From Pirellulaceae bacterium (GTDB lineage: Bacteria > Planctomycetota > Planctomycetia > Pirellulales > Pirellulaceae), in the NCBI GenBank assembly GCA_029243025.1, contig JAQWSU010000055.1, positions 124,001 through 188,000 on the forward strand: a stretch of DNA of 64,000 nucleotides, read 5' to 3'. The first letter of the stretch is position 1. Every line of letters starts with the position of its first letter. The notes under the pieces were generated by a model, which made no database searches, was not told the origin of the DNA, and saw nothing but the letters and a program-made list of their open reading frames with translations. Made by a program: the position numbers and the translations under genes. Below are positions 17,875 through 27,599 of the stretch, piece by piece.

Positions 17875-18588
17875 ATGATCAATCCGGGCGACCAGATTTC
17901 CGCCAATCTTTCGCGCGTGCGTGAACAAGTTGCTGCTGCCACACGACGGAGTGGTCGTTCTGACGATGCCGTCAAGTTGGTTGCAGTGACCAAATATGTT
18001 TCGGCCCACCTGACTCGAAGTCTTGTGGAAGCCGGTTGCCATCTGCTCGGCGAAAGTCGCCCCCAGCAACTTTGGGAAAAATCCAAAGAGCTTGCCTCGC
18101 TGCCGATCTCCTGGCATATGATTGGCCACCTGCAACGGAACAAACTCAAACGCACACTCCCTGTTGTCTCCCTGTTGCAATCGGTCGACAGTCTTCGACT
18201 TCTGAAAAGCGTCCAAACTTGGGCGATCGAAAATCAGCAAAAGGTTGCGATTCTTATTGAGGTGAACATTTCGCGTGACGCGGAAAAGCACGGATTTGCG
18301 CCGGACGAAGTCGAAGCTGTTGTCCGTGCGGCACATGATTCAGAATGGATCGACGTTCAAGGACTCATGGGGATGGCCGGTTTGGCCGGTGGCCCGGAGG
18401 TGGCCCGAGCGAATTTTCGTGAACTTCGGCTCCTGCGCGATACGACAGTCCGACAGTCGCCCGCTGGGCCAGCCCTGTTGGAACTCTCGATGGGTATGAG
18501 TCGTGATTTCGAGCTTGCTATCGAAGAGGGTGCGACGCTTGTCCGTATTGGAACGACCTTGTTCGAAGGTGTTGACCGGTCCCTTTGA
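17875..18588 (+). CDS. yggS: YggS/PROSC family PLP-binding protein
   Basis: 237 residues. Pyridoxal-phosphate homeostasis protein with an alanine-racemase-like TIM barrel and no known catalytic activity. The PLP lysine is in KLVAVTKYVS, followed by LLGESRPQQL (usually GENRVQ), WHMIGHLQRNK (typical WHFIGHLQ.NK), and the C-terminal LSMGMSRDFELAIEEGATLVRIGT. All are diagnostic. It is 12 bases downstream of the 601-residue gene. The product is cytoplasmic and buffers free PLP. Confidence 0.95.
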   Translation: MINPGDQISANLSRVREQVAAATRRSGRSDDAVKLVAVTKYVSAHLTRSLVEAGCHLLGESRPQQLWEKSKELASLPISWHMIGHLQRNKLKRTLPVVSLLQSVDSLRLLKSVQTWAIENQQKVAILIEVNISRDAEKHGFAPDEVEAVVRAAHDSEWIDVQGLMGMAGLAGGPEVARANFRELRLLRDTTVRQSPAGPALLELSMGMSRDFELAIEEGATLVRIGTTLFEGVDRSL

Positions 18589-18775
18589 GCTGCAGTTGAG
18601 GAAGTCTTCGTCGAGTGGGTTGAATGGCGCGTCTGGGGTAAATGGGTCTTCCTTGACGGAGCGAGCGCAAGTCATAACAGAATCGATCATCCGGTTGACG
18701 ATGGTATGGATAAGCGACCGTCCTGCCAGGTGCGGGAACTCTTGATTTGCAATCCAGGGCTGGGAGATGCGATTA

Positions 18776-19396
18776 ATGTTCGATCGACGAAGAAGACTTT
18801 GCTGCCTGACCCTTGCCTGCATGGGAATGGTATCAATCGATCTCAGAGCCGAACCCGCACAGGATCTTCCTCCCCAGCCGATCCCCGAGAGTGTGCCATT
18901 TCCCTTGTATGATTGTCCGACTTCGGAGCAGCTTCGGAAGACGATCAAGCCGATCGGCGGGATTCGCGCTTCACTTCGCGTCGATCCGAAGTTTGTCAAA
19001 CAAAACGGACTTCCGGTCAATTGTTCCGGATTTGTTTTTCAGGAACGACAACGGCCTCGCGCGCTCTATTCGGAGTTGGTTGAGTTCAACTGGGAGCCAA
19101 CGAACTTCTTTCATCAACCATTGTATTTCGACGATCAACCGCTTGAGCGATATGGACAGACCGTATGTCCACCCTTACAGCCTGTCATTTCTGGTGGGCG
19201 GTTCTTCATGACATTCCCGATCGTTCCTTACAAGATCGGGCTAAATCCGCTGCACGAATACGTGACAACCTTAGGCTATCAACGACCTGGCGAATGCGTT
19301 CCTTGCGTTCGGGAAAAAGTCATGCCTGTCTTTGAGGTGGACGCTGGATTGTTGCAGACGGGAACAGTGCTGGCGTTGATCTTTCTGCTGCCCTGA
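18776..19396 (+). CDS. Secreted planctomycete protein of unknown function
   Basis: 206 residues from ATG 18776, chosen because GGGAG lies 9 bases upstream; an ATG at 18767 is too close to that site. The N-terminus (FDRRRRLCCLTLACMGMVSIDLRAE) is a basic region plus hydrophobic core, likely a signal peptide. The middle carries FNWEPTNFFHQPLYFDDQ and LERYGQTVCPPLQPVISGGRF, segments I recognise from widely distributed secreted planctomycete proteins without an assigned role. A hydrophobic tail (TGTVLALIFLLP) ends the protein and could be a membrane segment. Function unknown. Confidence 0.8.
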   Translation: MFDRRRRLCCLTLACMGMVSIDLRAEPAQDLPPQPIPESVPFPLYDCPTSEQLRKTIKPIGGIRASLRVDPKFVKQNGLPVNCSGFVFQERQRPRALYSELVEFNWEPTNFFHQPLYFDDQPLERYGQTVCPPLQPVISGGRFFMTFPIVPYKIGLNPLHEYVTTLGYQRPGECVPCVREKVMPVFEVDAGLLQTGTVLALIFLLP

Positions 19397-19621
19397 TGGG
19401 GTTCTGACTGATTCGATCGTTAGCGTCTCCACGGTTTAATGGGACCCATCTTTGGGCCCGCTGGCAAAGCAGTCGCGTTAAAACAGGTAGAATGCGTTGT
19501 CTTTATGGGTTGCAGTGACTGTACGGGCTCTAACTGTTGTACTGCTGAGATGGGTCGAAGGGGTCCGATAAAACGTGACACGTGAATCTTCTATCACCGC
19601 GTTTTGCACGGACTTCACAGC

Positions 19622-21664
19622 ATGAATCGCCTCACTTTCGACCGTGAGTTCACGCAGCTTGTTTGCTGGAGTGTCATTTTCCTGATGTCCTTTGCATTTC
19701 TAGGTTGCCGATCCAAGCCAGAGGTGAAGTTTGATGGGCCTGTCAGCTATTCACCGATTTCGACGGAGATCGACTATCCGGATACGTGCATGACCACCGT
19801 CTCCGCCGTAGAGGATGTAGCGCCGCCGCGAACGCTTCGGGAACCGGGACCGGATGACTACTGGGACCTGACCTTAAAAGAGGCAATTCAAATTGCCTTG
19901 GCCAATAGCGAAGTGATGCGAGATATTGGCGCACGCGTGTTGAGTGCACCGGCTGCTACCCCCACCGTTTTTCAGCCTGCCCTTCAGCAAACTGATCCTC
20001 GTTCAGGTGAAGAGGCGGCGCTGAGTGCTTTTGACGCACAATTTGCCACCAGCCTGCTCTTTGATCGAGACGAAAGAACGTACAACAATCCATTCCTCGC
20101 TGGCGATCTGCCTGATCCGAATCGGGCGGCGACGCAACATCGCAATACGGCCTTTTTTGATCTGGAAATCAATAAGGTAGCTGCCACCGGTACTCGGATG
20201 GCATTGCGGCATCGTACGGATCGCACGAGCGCCAATTCTACGGTGAATCTGTTTCCAAGTTACTACGATACGCTGTTCGAGGCGGAGGTTCGACAACCGC
20301 TGTTACAGGGGAGTGGTATCGCATTCAACCGAATTGCCGGTCCTAATAGTACGCCAGGAAACTACAACGGAATTCTGATTGCGCGGGTCCGCACTGATAT
20401 TGCCTTAGCGGACTTTGAGGCGTCCGTCCGCAATTTCATCGAAAATGTAGAGCAGACCTACTGGCTGCTCTATTTTACCTATCGCGATCTTGATGCTCGG
20501 ATTGCCGGTCGAGACTCAGCTCTGGAAGCTTGGCGCGTGGCAAGGGTAAACTACGAAGTTGACGAGAAATACGCGGACGAGCCTCTCAGCCGTGCTCAGT
20601 ATTATCAATTTCAAGCGCAGGTGGCCCGTGCGTTGAGTGGCTCGGGAACAAATTCTGCAAGCCTTACAGGAGGCCCGGGTGTCTATTCCATCGAACGTCG
20701 ACTGCGATTGTTGATGGGTGTTGAAATTAATGACGGTCGACTGATTCGTCCTGCACAGGAACCGTCGCGGGCGGAGTTAGTGTTTGATTGGGGGGAGGCT
20801 CTGAACCAGGCGTTGCAACGGCGAGTTGAGTTGCGGCGTCAAAAATGGGTGATCCGTCAGCGAGAGATGGAATTGGTGGCCGCTCGTAATTTTCTCAGGA
20901 TGCAATTGGATTTGGTAGGAGCCTATCGATGGCGTGGATTTGGAGATGCTCTGCTAGGTCGAAGAGCCGACGGAATTGATAGTTCCGCCTTTGCAGACCT
21001 CTTCACGGGTGATCTACAAGGCTGGCAATTGGGACTCCAGCTTTCAACGCCGATTGGAAACCGCATCGGTCATGTGGCTACCCGAAATGCAGAGTTAAAC
21101 CTACGTCGCGAGCGAGCCATTTTGGTCGAACAAGAACGGCAGGTTGCGAAAGAGTTGAGTGATAGTTTTGCAGATCACGACCGAGCCTTTAAGTTGGCCC
21201 AGATCAATTTCAATCGTTCAATTTCCTCACGACAAACTGTTGAGATTGAACGTATTCGCTATGAAGCGGGAGAAAGTCAGTTGCAGTTCGTCCTTGACGC
21301 TGAAAGTCGACTGGCCGATGCAGAGAGCCAGTTTTTTGGGGCATTGGTCGAATACAACCTGGCGGCCGCTAAAATTCACTACGCGAAAGGCACCTATTTG
21401 GATTATCTCGGGGTTAGTTTGGCAGAGGGGGCCTGGGTCGCGCAAGCCTATCAGTCCGCCGCCAAAGAGTCACGCCGCTACGCTCCCAGGCACTTTGACT
21501 ATTGTGTCACCAAGCCTGGTCCTGTCACGCGCGGAGGTTACCAGCAGCATATTTTGCCGAGAACCGATTCCGAAATACTGCCACTACCTCCGGTCGATTC
21601 GCAACCTAACGACTCTCCCACGCCGGCCGAATTGCTGCCGCCCGAACGGCTGCCGGAATTCTAA
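19622..21664 (+). CDS. TolC-family outer-membrane lipoprotein
   Basis: 680 residues from ATG 19622. The signal peptide ends in a lipobox (FAFLGC, Cys29), so it is a predicted lipoprotein. The central part has the two OEP repeats of TolC proteins with long coiled-coil helices: LTLKEAIQIALANSE opens the first, and QLGLQLSTPIGNRIGHVATRNAEL plus EAGESQLQFVLDAESRLADAESQ mark the second. A proline-rich tail (LPLPPVDSQ and after) is unusual. It would form the outer-membrane duct of an efflux or secretion machine. The RND pump and adaptor at 48075-52618 have no adjacent TolC gene, so this could be their partner, which is inference from the same window only. Confidence 0.9.
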   Translation: MNRLTFDREFTQLVCWSVIFLMSFAFLGCRSKPEVKFDGPVSYSPISTEIDYPDTCMTTVSAVEDVAPPRTLREPGPDDYWDLTLKEAIQIALANSEVMRDIGARVLSAPAATPTVFQPALQQTDPRSGEEAALSAFDAQFATSLLFDRDERTYNNPFLAGDLPDPNRAATQHRNTAFFDLEINKVAATGTRMALRHRTDRTSANSTVNLFPSYYDTLFEAEVRQPLLQGSGIAFNRIAGPNSTPGNYNGILIARVRTDIALADFEASVRNFIENVEQTYWLLYFTYRDLDARIAGRDSALEAWRVARVNYEVDEKYADEPLSRAQYYQFQAQVARALSGSGTNSASLTGGPGVYSIERRLRLLMGVEINDGRLIRPAQEPSRAELVFDWGEALNQALQRRVELRRQKWVIRQREMELVAARNFLRMQLDLVGAYRWRGFGDALLGRRADGIDSSAFADLFTGDLQGWQLGLQLSTPIGNRIGHVATRNAELNLRRERAILVEQERQVAKELSDSFADHDRAFKLAQINFNRSISSRQTVEIERIRYEAGESQLQFVLDAESRLADAESQFFGALVEYNLAAAKIHYAKGTYLDYLGVSLAEGAWVAQAYQSAAKESRRYAPRHFDYCVTKPGPVTRGGYQQHILPRTDSEILPLPPVDSQPNDSPTPAELLPPERLPEF

Positions 21665-21916
21665 TTTGAGCGCGTTTTTTTGCCGCTAACTCGGAAATCA
21701 CGCGGTTTTCCCTGCTCTTTCGGGTGCTCAGCGGCGATTTGTTCGCTAGGCCGATCCATCCGCGGACCTCTTCTAAAAATCAGGTTGGCCTTCTGCTTGC
21801 CTCTTAGTACGAATCGTTTCAAAATAAGGCTAAGATTTACGTAAAGGTATTCAATAACCTTGTTCGTTGCCTCGGCTGTTAACGACCAACTTGTTTTTCT
21901 GCCATCGGAGATTGTG

Positions 21917-22894
21917 ATGCGTTTTTGTCATGTAAGGTTTTTTGCCATCGGACTAATTGTCGTGATGGGATCGACAGCTCACTCAAAAGACGACAATCCA
22001 GCCTACAACAATGCGAAGGAAGCGGGAGCGGACTACGACGTGCAAGGCGAGTATGTCGGAATGCTTGAGGATGGAAATCGTTGGGCGGCTCAGGTGATCG
22101 CTGATGGAGACGGAAAGTTTACCGCAGTGGGCTACATGGGAGGATTGCCAGGCGATGGTTGGTCGCGAGGGGATACCTCAGCCAGCCTGAAAGGCAAACG
22201 TGACGGGGACGAAGTCATCTTCGAAGGCGCAGAGTTTGTGTTGCGAATTAAAGACGGGCAGTTGGGTGTCGAATCAGTAGAAGGGGACTCTTTCGGGTCG
22301 CTGAAGAAAGTTGAACGAAAGAGCGACACCTTGGGCAAGAAACCACCCGCCAACGCGAAGGTGTTATTCGATGGATCCAATGTTGATCATTGGACGAATG
22401 GGAAAATTATTGAGGGTAAATTGCTCGGTGCAACGAATGTCGAGTCGAAAGATAAACTCGGTGATCACAAGTTGCACCTCGAATTTCGAACCCCGTTCAT
22501 GCCGAAATCACGAGGGCAAGGACGAGGTAATAGTGGGGTGTACCTTCAAGGACGATATGAAGTCCAGGTGCTGGATTCGTTCGGTTTGGAAGGCAAAGAC
22601 AACGAATGCGGCGGCATCTATTCCATTAGTCCTCCCGATGTCAACATGTGCTTGCCGCCATTAGCATGGCAGACCTACGACATCGATTTCACCGCGGCAA
22701 AATACGATGGTGACAAAAAGATCAAGAACGCTCGTGCGACTATCAAACACAATGGCGTCGTGATTCATGACGATTTGGAGTTGCCAAACGGCACACCTGG
22801 GCGTCACCCCGAAGCGCCCGGTCCCCAGGTCCTGTTCTTGCAAGATCATAGCAATCCGGTTGCTTACCGGAATATTTGGGTCGTTGAAGAGTAA
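21917..22894 (+). CDS. Secreted DUF1080 (3-keto-disaccharide hydrolase-like) protein
   Basis: 325 residues from ATG 21917 with GGAG 6 bases upstream. A signal peptide (RFFAIGLIVVMGSTAHS) is followed by an N-terminal domain of about 100 residues (QGEYVGMLEDG, GGLPGDGW), then the DUF1080 beta-sandwich from LFDGSNVDHW with GNSGVYLQGRYEVQVLDSFG and the C-terminal VAYRNIWVVEE. DUF1080 is related to concanavalin-like lectin/glucanase folds, and some members hydrolyse 3-keto sugars. The same N-terminal domain occurs in the paralogue at 41388. A good intrinsic terminator follows. Confidence 0.9.
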   Translation: MRFCHVRFFAIGLIVVMGSTAHSKDDNPAYNNAKEAGADYDVQGEYVGMLEDGNRWAAQVIADGDGKFTAVGYMGGLPGDGWSRGDTSASLKGKRDGDEVIFEGAEFVLRIKDGQLGVESVEGDSFGSLKKVERKSDTLGKKPPANAKVLFDGSNVDHWTNGKIIEGKLLGATNVESKDKLGDHKLHLEFRTPFMPKSRGQGRGNSGVYLQGRYEVQVLDSFGLEGKDNECGGIYSISPPDVNMCLPPLAWQTYDIDFTAAKYDGDKKIKNARATIKHNGVVIHDDLELPNGTPGRHPEAPGPQVLFLQDHSNPVAYRNIWVVEE

Positions 22895-22906
22895 GTCGCT
22901 TGACTC

Positions 22907-22935
22907 AGGCAGGTCGGTAACGGGCTGCCTTTTTT
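22907..22935 (+). terminator. Intrinsic terminator after the DUF1080 gene
   Basis: AGGCAG at 22907-22912 pairs with CTGCCT at 22925-22930, and a run of T (22930-22935) follows at once. This is the clearest rho-independent terminator in the window and lies 13 bases after the DUF1080 stop codon. Confidence 0.8.
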
Positions 22936-22959
22936 GTTGCGCCCCGGGTGAGAAAAATC

Positions 22960-25155
22960 ATGTCACGTCGATGGTTGATACTTGTTGGACTTTGTGCGTT
23001 ACCCGTTAGCGATGTGTTGCTTTGGGCCTCAACCCCTCGCGTGATGAAGGTAGGCGAGTTGCCAAAGGATCGTCGACTCCAGCCTCTCAAAGATCTGGAT
23101 GGGTATTTTCCGTTTCAGGTCAGTGATACACCCGTCGAATGGCAGCGTCGTGCGGAGCGGCAACGAACGGCGATCAAGGTTGCTTTGGGACTCTGGCCGA
23201 TGCCGACTCGCCTGCCTCCCAAGGCTGTCATTCATGGCAAACGAGATCTGGGCGATTACACCGTTGAAAAGGTCTATTTGCAGAGCTTCCCGCAATTTTA
23301 CGTCACCGGAAATCTCTATCGACCGAAAGGGGAAAAGGAGGCATGTCCGGCCGTGCTTTGCCCACATGGCCATTTTCCGGATGGTCGTTTTGGCGTGGCC
23401 AGCGATCAAGAGATGCGACAGTTGTTTGTGCAGGGTGCCGAACGATTTGATCAGGGAGGACGCAACTGCATTCAGGCACGTTGTGTGCAATTGGCGCGGA
23501 TGGGATGTGTCGTGTTTCAATATGACATGGTGGGCTATTGCGATAGTCATCAGATTTCCTACGAGTTAGCTCACCGGTTTGGCAGGCAGCGGCTCGAAAT
23601 GATCGGGGGAACCCAATGGGGGTTTTTTAGTCCCCAGGCGGAGTCAAACCTTCAAAGTGTAATGGGCCTGCAAACTTACAATTCGATCCGGGTGTTGGAT
23701 TGGATCGAGACGCTGCCGGACGTTGATTCGAGCCGGATTGCGGTGACTGGAGCCAGCGGTGGTGGCACGCAAACTTTTATTCTTTGTGCGATCGATCCGA
23801 GACCCGCCGTTGCCATTCCAGCGGTGATGGTCTCGACTGCGATGCAAGGTGGATGCACCTGCGAAAATGCAAGTTTGTTAAGGGTCGGGCGTGGCAACGT
23901 GGAATTTGCGGCCCTGTTTGCGCCCCGACCCCTTTGCTTGTTGTCGGCCAATGATTGGACGGTCGAAATGAAAACCAAAGGGTATCCAGAATTGGCTCAA
24001 CACTATCGAATGCTAGGAGCCCAAGACCAGATCGTTCATCATCCTCTTTTGCATTTTGGGCACAACTACAATTATGTCAGTCGAGCTCGAATGTATGACT
24101 GGATCAATCGACAATTTGATTTGAAACACGAGACGCCGATTGTCGAACAAAATTACGACCTGCTTTCGGCCGATCAGCTCTCCGTGTGGGATGACGACCA
24201 TCCTCGTCCCGAAAACGGACCCGCTTTCGAGCGGCGTTTACTACGATGGTGGGCTGATGATGCGACCTCCCAACTTTTTGATTTAACGCCGACCGATTCG
24301 AAATCACTCGAACGTTATCGAGCGGTTGTATCCCCCGCCATCAACGCGATTTTGGGTCGGTCATTGCCTGATCTCGGGCAAGTGGAATTCGACCAAAAAC
24401 GAAAAGATAAAAGATCATCACACTGGCTGATTTCCGGCTTGCTTCGAAATCATGCACATGACGAATGCGTTCCCATTCTGTTTATTGCTCCAAATGATTG
24501 GCAGGGTGCCGTTGCGATTTGGTTGGATGAAAAAGGTAAGGGAGGCCTGTATCAGGGATCTGCAATGCGTCCTGCAGTTCGGAGACTTGTCGACCATGGT
24601 GTGGCCGTTGTCGGTGTGGATCTGCTGATGCAGGGCGAATTTCTTGCAAACGGAGAAACGCATCGGCAAACTCGCCGTGTGAAGAACCCTCGAGAGGCTG
24701 CGGCTTATACGCTTGGTTATAACGATTCCCTCTTTGTGAGCCGCGTGCACGATGTGCTTTCCGTCACCGGGTTTGTCTTAAACCATGAACGAAAACCTGA
24801 TCGTGTGTTCCTAATTGGACTTGATGGCATGGGCCCCTTGGCTGCTGCTGCGCGTGCCCAAGCTGGGGAAGCAATCGATCGAGCGGTGGTCGACACCAGG
24901 GGCTTTCGTTTCCAACAAGTCCGGGATATTCGAGATCCGAATTTGTTGCCCGGTGGTGCCAAGTATTTTGATTTGCCGGGTCTGCTCTCGATGTCCGCAC
25001 CCTACCCAATCTTAGTGGCCGGTGAGGATGAGATGGGAGTCTGGATTGCCAGGAAAACTTTTACAGCCGCCAACGCAACCGAAAATCTGCAATTGCTATC
25101 AGGTGAAAATCGTGACCTCAATCAGGCGGCCGTCGATTGGTTGTTGGCAGAATAG
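22960..25155 (+). CDS. Large secreted alpha/beta hydrolase (acetyl-esterase-like)
   Basis: 731 residues from ATG 22960; an in-frame GTG at 22948 is less likely. Signal peptide at the N-terminus (WLILVGLCALPVSDVLLWAS). The first ~450 residues form an alpha/beta hydrolase: PAVLCPHGHFPDG (oxyanion region), IAVTGASGGGTQT with the nucleophile Ser in GASGGG, and LLHFGHNYN near the catalytic His. The last ~280 residues (from LISGLLRNHAHDECVPILF) resemble a second, degenerate hydrolase-like domain without a clear GxSxG (FLIGLDGMGP instead). Such proteins in planctomycetes are annotated as acetyl xylan esterase-like or dienelactone hydrolase-like. Substrate unknown; a sugar ester is plausible given the neighbours. 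Confidence 0.82.
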   Translation: MSRRWLILVGLCALPVSDVLLWASTPRVMKVGELPKDRRLQPLKDLDGYFPFQVSDTPVEWQRRAERQRTAIKVALGLWPMPTRLPPKAVIHGKRDLGDYTVEKVYLQSFPQFYVTGNLYRPKGEKEACPAVLCPHGHFPDGRFGVASDQEMRQLFVQGAERFDQGGRNCIQARCVQLARMGCVVFQYDMVGYCDSHQISYELAHRFGRQRLEMIGGTQWGFFSPQAESNLQSVMGLQTYNSIRVLDWIETLPDVDSSRIAVTGASGGGTQTFILCAIDPRPAVAIPAVMVSTAMQGGCTCENASLLRVGRGNVEFAALFAPRPLCLLSANDWTVEMKTKGYPELAQHYRMLGAQDQIVHHPLLHFGHNYNYVSRARMYDWINRQFDLKHETPIVEQNYDLLSADQLSVWDDDHPRPENGPAFERRLLRWWADDATSQLFDLTPTDSKSLERYRAVVSPAINAILGRSLPDLGQVEFDQKRKDKRSSHWLISGLLRNHAHDECVPILFIAPNDWQGAVAIWLDEKGKGGLYQGSAMRPAVRRLVDHGVAVVGVDLLMQGEFLANGETHRQTRRVKNPREAAAYTLGYNDSLFVSRVHDVLSVTGFVLNHERKPDRVFLIGLDGMGPLAAAARAQAGEAIDRAVVDTRGFRFQQVRDIRDPNLLPGGAKYFDLPGLLSMSAPYPILVAGEDEMGVWIARKTFTAANATENLQLLSGENRDLNQAAVDWLLAE

Positions 25156-25255
25156 CAGGCTCGATGTCTGTAGAGGCATCCTGCGAATAATCAGCGATTG
25201 AAGGATCTCTTGGTAGTTTCCATGGAACCGAACTCGGTTCACACCCCTCCCTCAC

Positions 25256-25363
25256 TCAGGTTGATAGGGTGTGACGAGGTAGAACCCAAGCTTGAAGCGC
25301 GAACCAGGCGATGAAAAACGCCAAGCCGGCGATGATCTCCGGTTTTGAGAAACCTTGTCGCAT
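25256..25363 (-). CDS. Possible very small membrane protein
   Basis: 35-codon frame from ATG 25363 with one clear hydrophobic helix (IIAGLAFFIAWFALQAWVL) flanked by KPE and RH. It lies in the 372-base gap between the hydrolase and cutC genes on the opposite strand. The frame stays open upstream as far as 25660, overlapping cutC. No strong ribosome binding site is seen, so it could be a chance frame. The rest of the gap (25156-25255 and 25364-25527) shows nothing else. Confidence 0.3.
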   Translation of the reverse strand: MRQGFSKPEIIAGLAFFIAWFALQAWVLPRHTLST

Positions 25364-25527
25364 GTTGAGGGCCCGTGGATGAATGGGAAAGCGGGGCCAG
25401 GTCAGGGGGTCGATCAAGTATTCGACAACGGGGCCAACGGTTATTATGACCTCAATCTGTTGGATTGGCGAGTTCTCGCTTTTGTTTTTCTGAATGAACG
25501 GCGCATTTTTTACACGGAGATTCAGCT

Positions 25528-26301
25528 TTGAACAAAAAACATTCGCACCGGACTTGCGAAGTTTGTATCGACTCGCGTCAGGGGGCTGTGACTGCGCACC
25601 AGTTCGGTGCCGATCGAGTGGAACTGTGTGGCAATCTGGTTGAAGGAGGGACAACGCCAACTGCGGGGATGATCGAATCGGTAGCGGCAGCGACGCCGCT
25701 TCCCGTGATGGTCATGTTGCGCCCCCGTGGAGGTGATTTTTGTTTCGATCGCGACGAAGTAGGGGTGATGCTGGCTGAGCTGGATTTCGTCAAACGCCAA
25801 GATATTGCCGGGATTGTGATCGGTGCCCTCTCGCCGGATGGAAATCTTGATCTACCAACTTGTCGGGCGTTGTGTCGACATGCCGATGGTTTGGAGATCA
25901 CGTTTCATCGGGCATTCGACCAAACCGTTGATCCGTTTGCGACGCTCGAGCAGTTGATTGAGTTGGGAGTCGATCGTATTCTTACCTCCGGACAGGCGCC
26001 TTCCGCCGAACAAGGGGTGCTGTTGCTCAAAAAACTGGTTGAGCAGGCGGACGGCCGTATTTCCATTATGCCTGGAGCGGGTATTTCAGCAGACAATGTA
26101 GGTTCGATCATGACTCGAACCGGATGTCGCGAGGTGCATTTTAGTGGGAGCCAGCTTGTTCAGAGTCCAGTGACCTTTCGACGCGATTCGGTGCCGATGA
26201 GTGCGGAACGGACGCCCGGTGACGCCTTCCGGCGGATTACCTCTGAAAAGAAGGTCAAATCGATTGTCAGAGCCGTCGACGCATGCTTGAGTCAAAACTG
26301 A
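25528..26301 (+). CDS. cutC: CutC family protein (copper homeostasis)
   Basis: 257 residues. CutC TIM-barrel protein: CEVCIDSRQGA, GADRVELCGNLVEGGTTP, MVMLRPRGGDFCF, ITFHRAFDQ, RILTSGQAP and MPGAGISADNV are all family motifs. The proposed role is copper homeostasis, but direct biochemical evidence for the family is thin. The likely start is TTG 25528, with GGAGA at 25516-25520 seven bases upstream and the CEVC strand following soon after. Cytoplasmic; no operon partner. Confidence 0.93.
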   Translation: MNKKHSHRTCEVCIDSRQGAVTAHQFGADRVELCGNLVEGGTTPTAGMIESVAAATPLPVMVMLRPRGGDFCFDRDEVGVMLAELDFVKRQDIAGIVIGALSPDGNLDLPTCRALCRHADGLEITFHRAFDQTVDPFATLEQLIELGVDRILTSGQAPSAEQGVLLLKKLVEQADGRISIMPGAGISADNVGSIMTRTGCREVHFSGSQLVQSPVTFRRDSVPMSAERTPGDAFRRITSEKKVKSIVRAVDACLSQN

Positions 26302-26554
26302 CTTTTCCACCTACACAAGATCCCCTAAAAGCCGTATGCTTCCCGTCACGTCGCTCGCCGAAATCGCGCTAATTGCTGAAAACCGGTCGTCCAACTCTTC
26401 AGGTAGTTGGGGCGATCGACTTAGTTCGATCGGGTTGAGGTCAGCCAAGATGAAGTTCGCTTTCTGGTGGCTTCCCGCCTGGTGGGACCAACGCGAGCTT
26501 ATTTTGAGCAGGGAAATTCAATCGCATTTTGGATTTAGGAAGTGAGGGTCAGGT

Positions 26555-27496
26555 ATGCCAAGAGGAAAGACATACGATCAGGTGACGGGAGCCATTGGCG
26601 AAACTCCGATGATCAAGATCAATCGCCTCGTTCCGGATGATCATGCGACCGTCTTTGCTAAATGTGAATTCTTTCAGCCGCTTAATAGCGTCAAAGACCG
26701 CATTGGTGTGGCGATGATCGAAGCGGCTGAGAGGGCGGGTATCATCAATGCCGATTGCCATATTATTGAGCCGACTAGCGGTAATACTGGAATCGCTTTG
26801 GCTTTCGTTTGTGCGGCGAAGGGATATCGGCTTACGTTGACGATGCCGGAATCGATGTCTCTTGAGCGCCGAGCACTTTTGCGAGCGATGGGAGCGAATT
26901 TGGTTTTGACTCCTGCAGCAGAAGGAATGAAAGGCGCGATTGATGCGGCGGCAAGTTTGGTGGAGAAAGACCCTCACGGATGGATGCCGCAGCAATTTGA
27001 AAATCCAGCAAATCCTGCGATTCATGAGGCAACGACAGGTCCTGAAATTTGGGAAGATGCAGGGCATCAAATCGATGCAATTGTCGCCGGGGTTGGCACC
27101 GGTGGGACCATCTCGGGGGTTGCTCGCTACATCAAGTCACAGAATCCTGATTTCAAGGCGATCGCCGTGGAGCCCGCGGCTTCGCCTGTCATCGGTGGGG
27201 GAAAGCCTGGCAAACATCGCATTCAGGGAGTGGGGGCAGGTTTCATTCCAAAGAACCTCGACATGTCGATCGTTGACGAGGTGGTTACCGTGGAAGATGA
27301 AGACGCCTTCGCTTGGGGAAAACGCCTTGGTCGTGAGGAAGGGATCATGGCGGGGATTAGTAGCGGCGCCAACATGCACGCAGCAGCTCAGATCGCAGCT
27401 CGTCCCGAGTTCAAGGGGAAACGGATCGTGACGATCATGTGCAGTCTCGGTGAACGCTACTTGTCCACGCCATTGTTCGATGGCCTGACGGGGTAA
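26555..27496 (+). CDS. cysK: Cysteine synthase (O-acetylserine sulfhydrylase)
   Basis: 313 residues, the normal CysK length. The PLP-binding lysine is Lys47 in NSVKDR, the phosphate loop is GTGGTISG, and the substrate-binding TSGNTG lies at about 74-79. Makes L-cysteine from O-acetylserine and sulfide. ATG 26555 is preceded by GAGGG. It stands alone and converges on the type VII-like operon. Confidence 0.95.
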   Translation: MPRGKTYDQVTGAIGETPMIKINRLVPDDHATVFAKCEFFQPLNSVKDRIGVAMIEAAERAGIINADCHIIEPTSGNTGIALAFVCAAKGYRLTLTMPESMSLERRALLRAMGANLVLTPAAEGMKGAIDAAASLVEKDPHGWMPQQFENPANPAIHEATTGPEIWEDAGHQIDAIVAGVGTGGTISGVARYIKSQNPDFKAIAVEPAASPVIGGGKPGKHRIQGVGAGFIPKNLDMSIVDEVVTVEDEDAFAWGKRLGREEGIMAGISSGANMHAAAQIAARPEFKGKRIVTIMCSLGERYLSTPLFDGLTG

Positions 27497-27502
27497 TCGC
27501 CT

Positions 27503-27530
27503 GGCGATGATGCTATCAATTCATCGCCTT
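27503..27530. terminator. Perfect 8-bp stem-loop between cysK and the FtsK/EssC-like gene
   Basis: GGCGATGA at 27503-27510, a 10-base loop, and TCATCGCC at 27521-27528, followed by TT. It starts 7 bases after the cysK stop and lies between convergent genes. A second short stem (CGCTC/GAGCG) is found near 27549-27564. Confidence 0.6.
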
Positions 27531-27599
27531 GGATGTTGTGACGCCACTCGCTCAGAACAGAGCGGCTGTCGAGTGAGTTGGCCGCACCGAGAGTCTCTC

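Noticed and set aside
26310-26554. 70-codon frame 26336-26545 between cutC and cysK
   Set aside because: No ribosome binding site and no recognisable features; the gap is short enough to be a plain promoter region.
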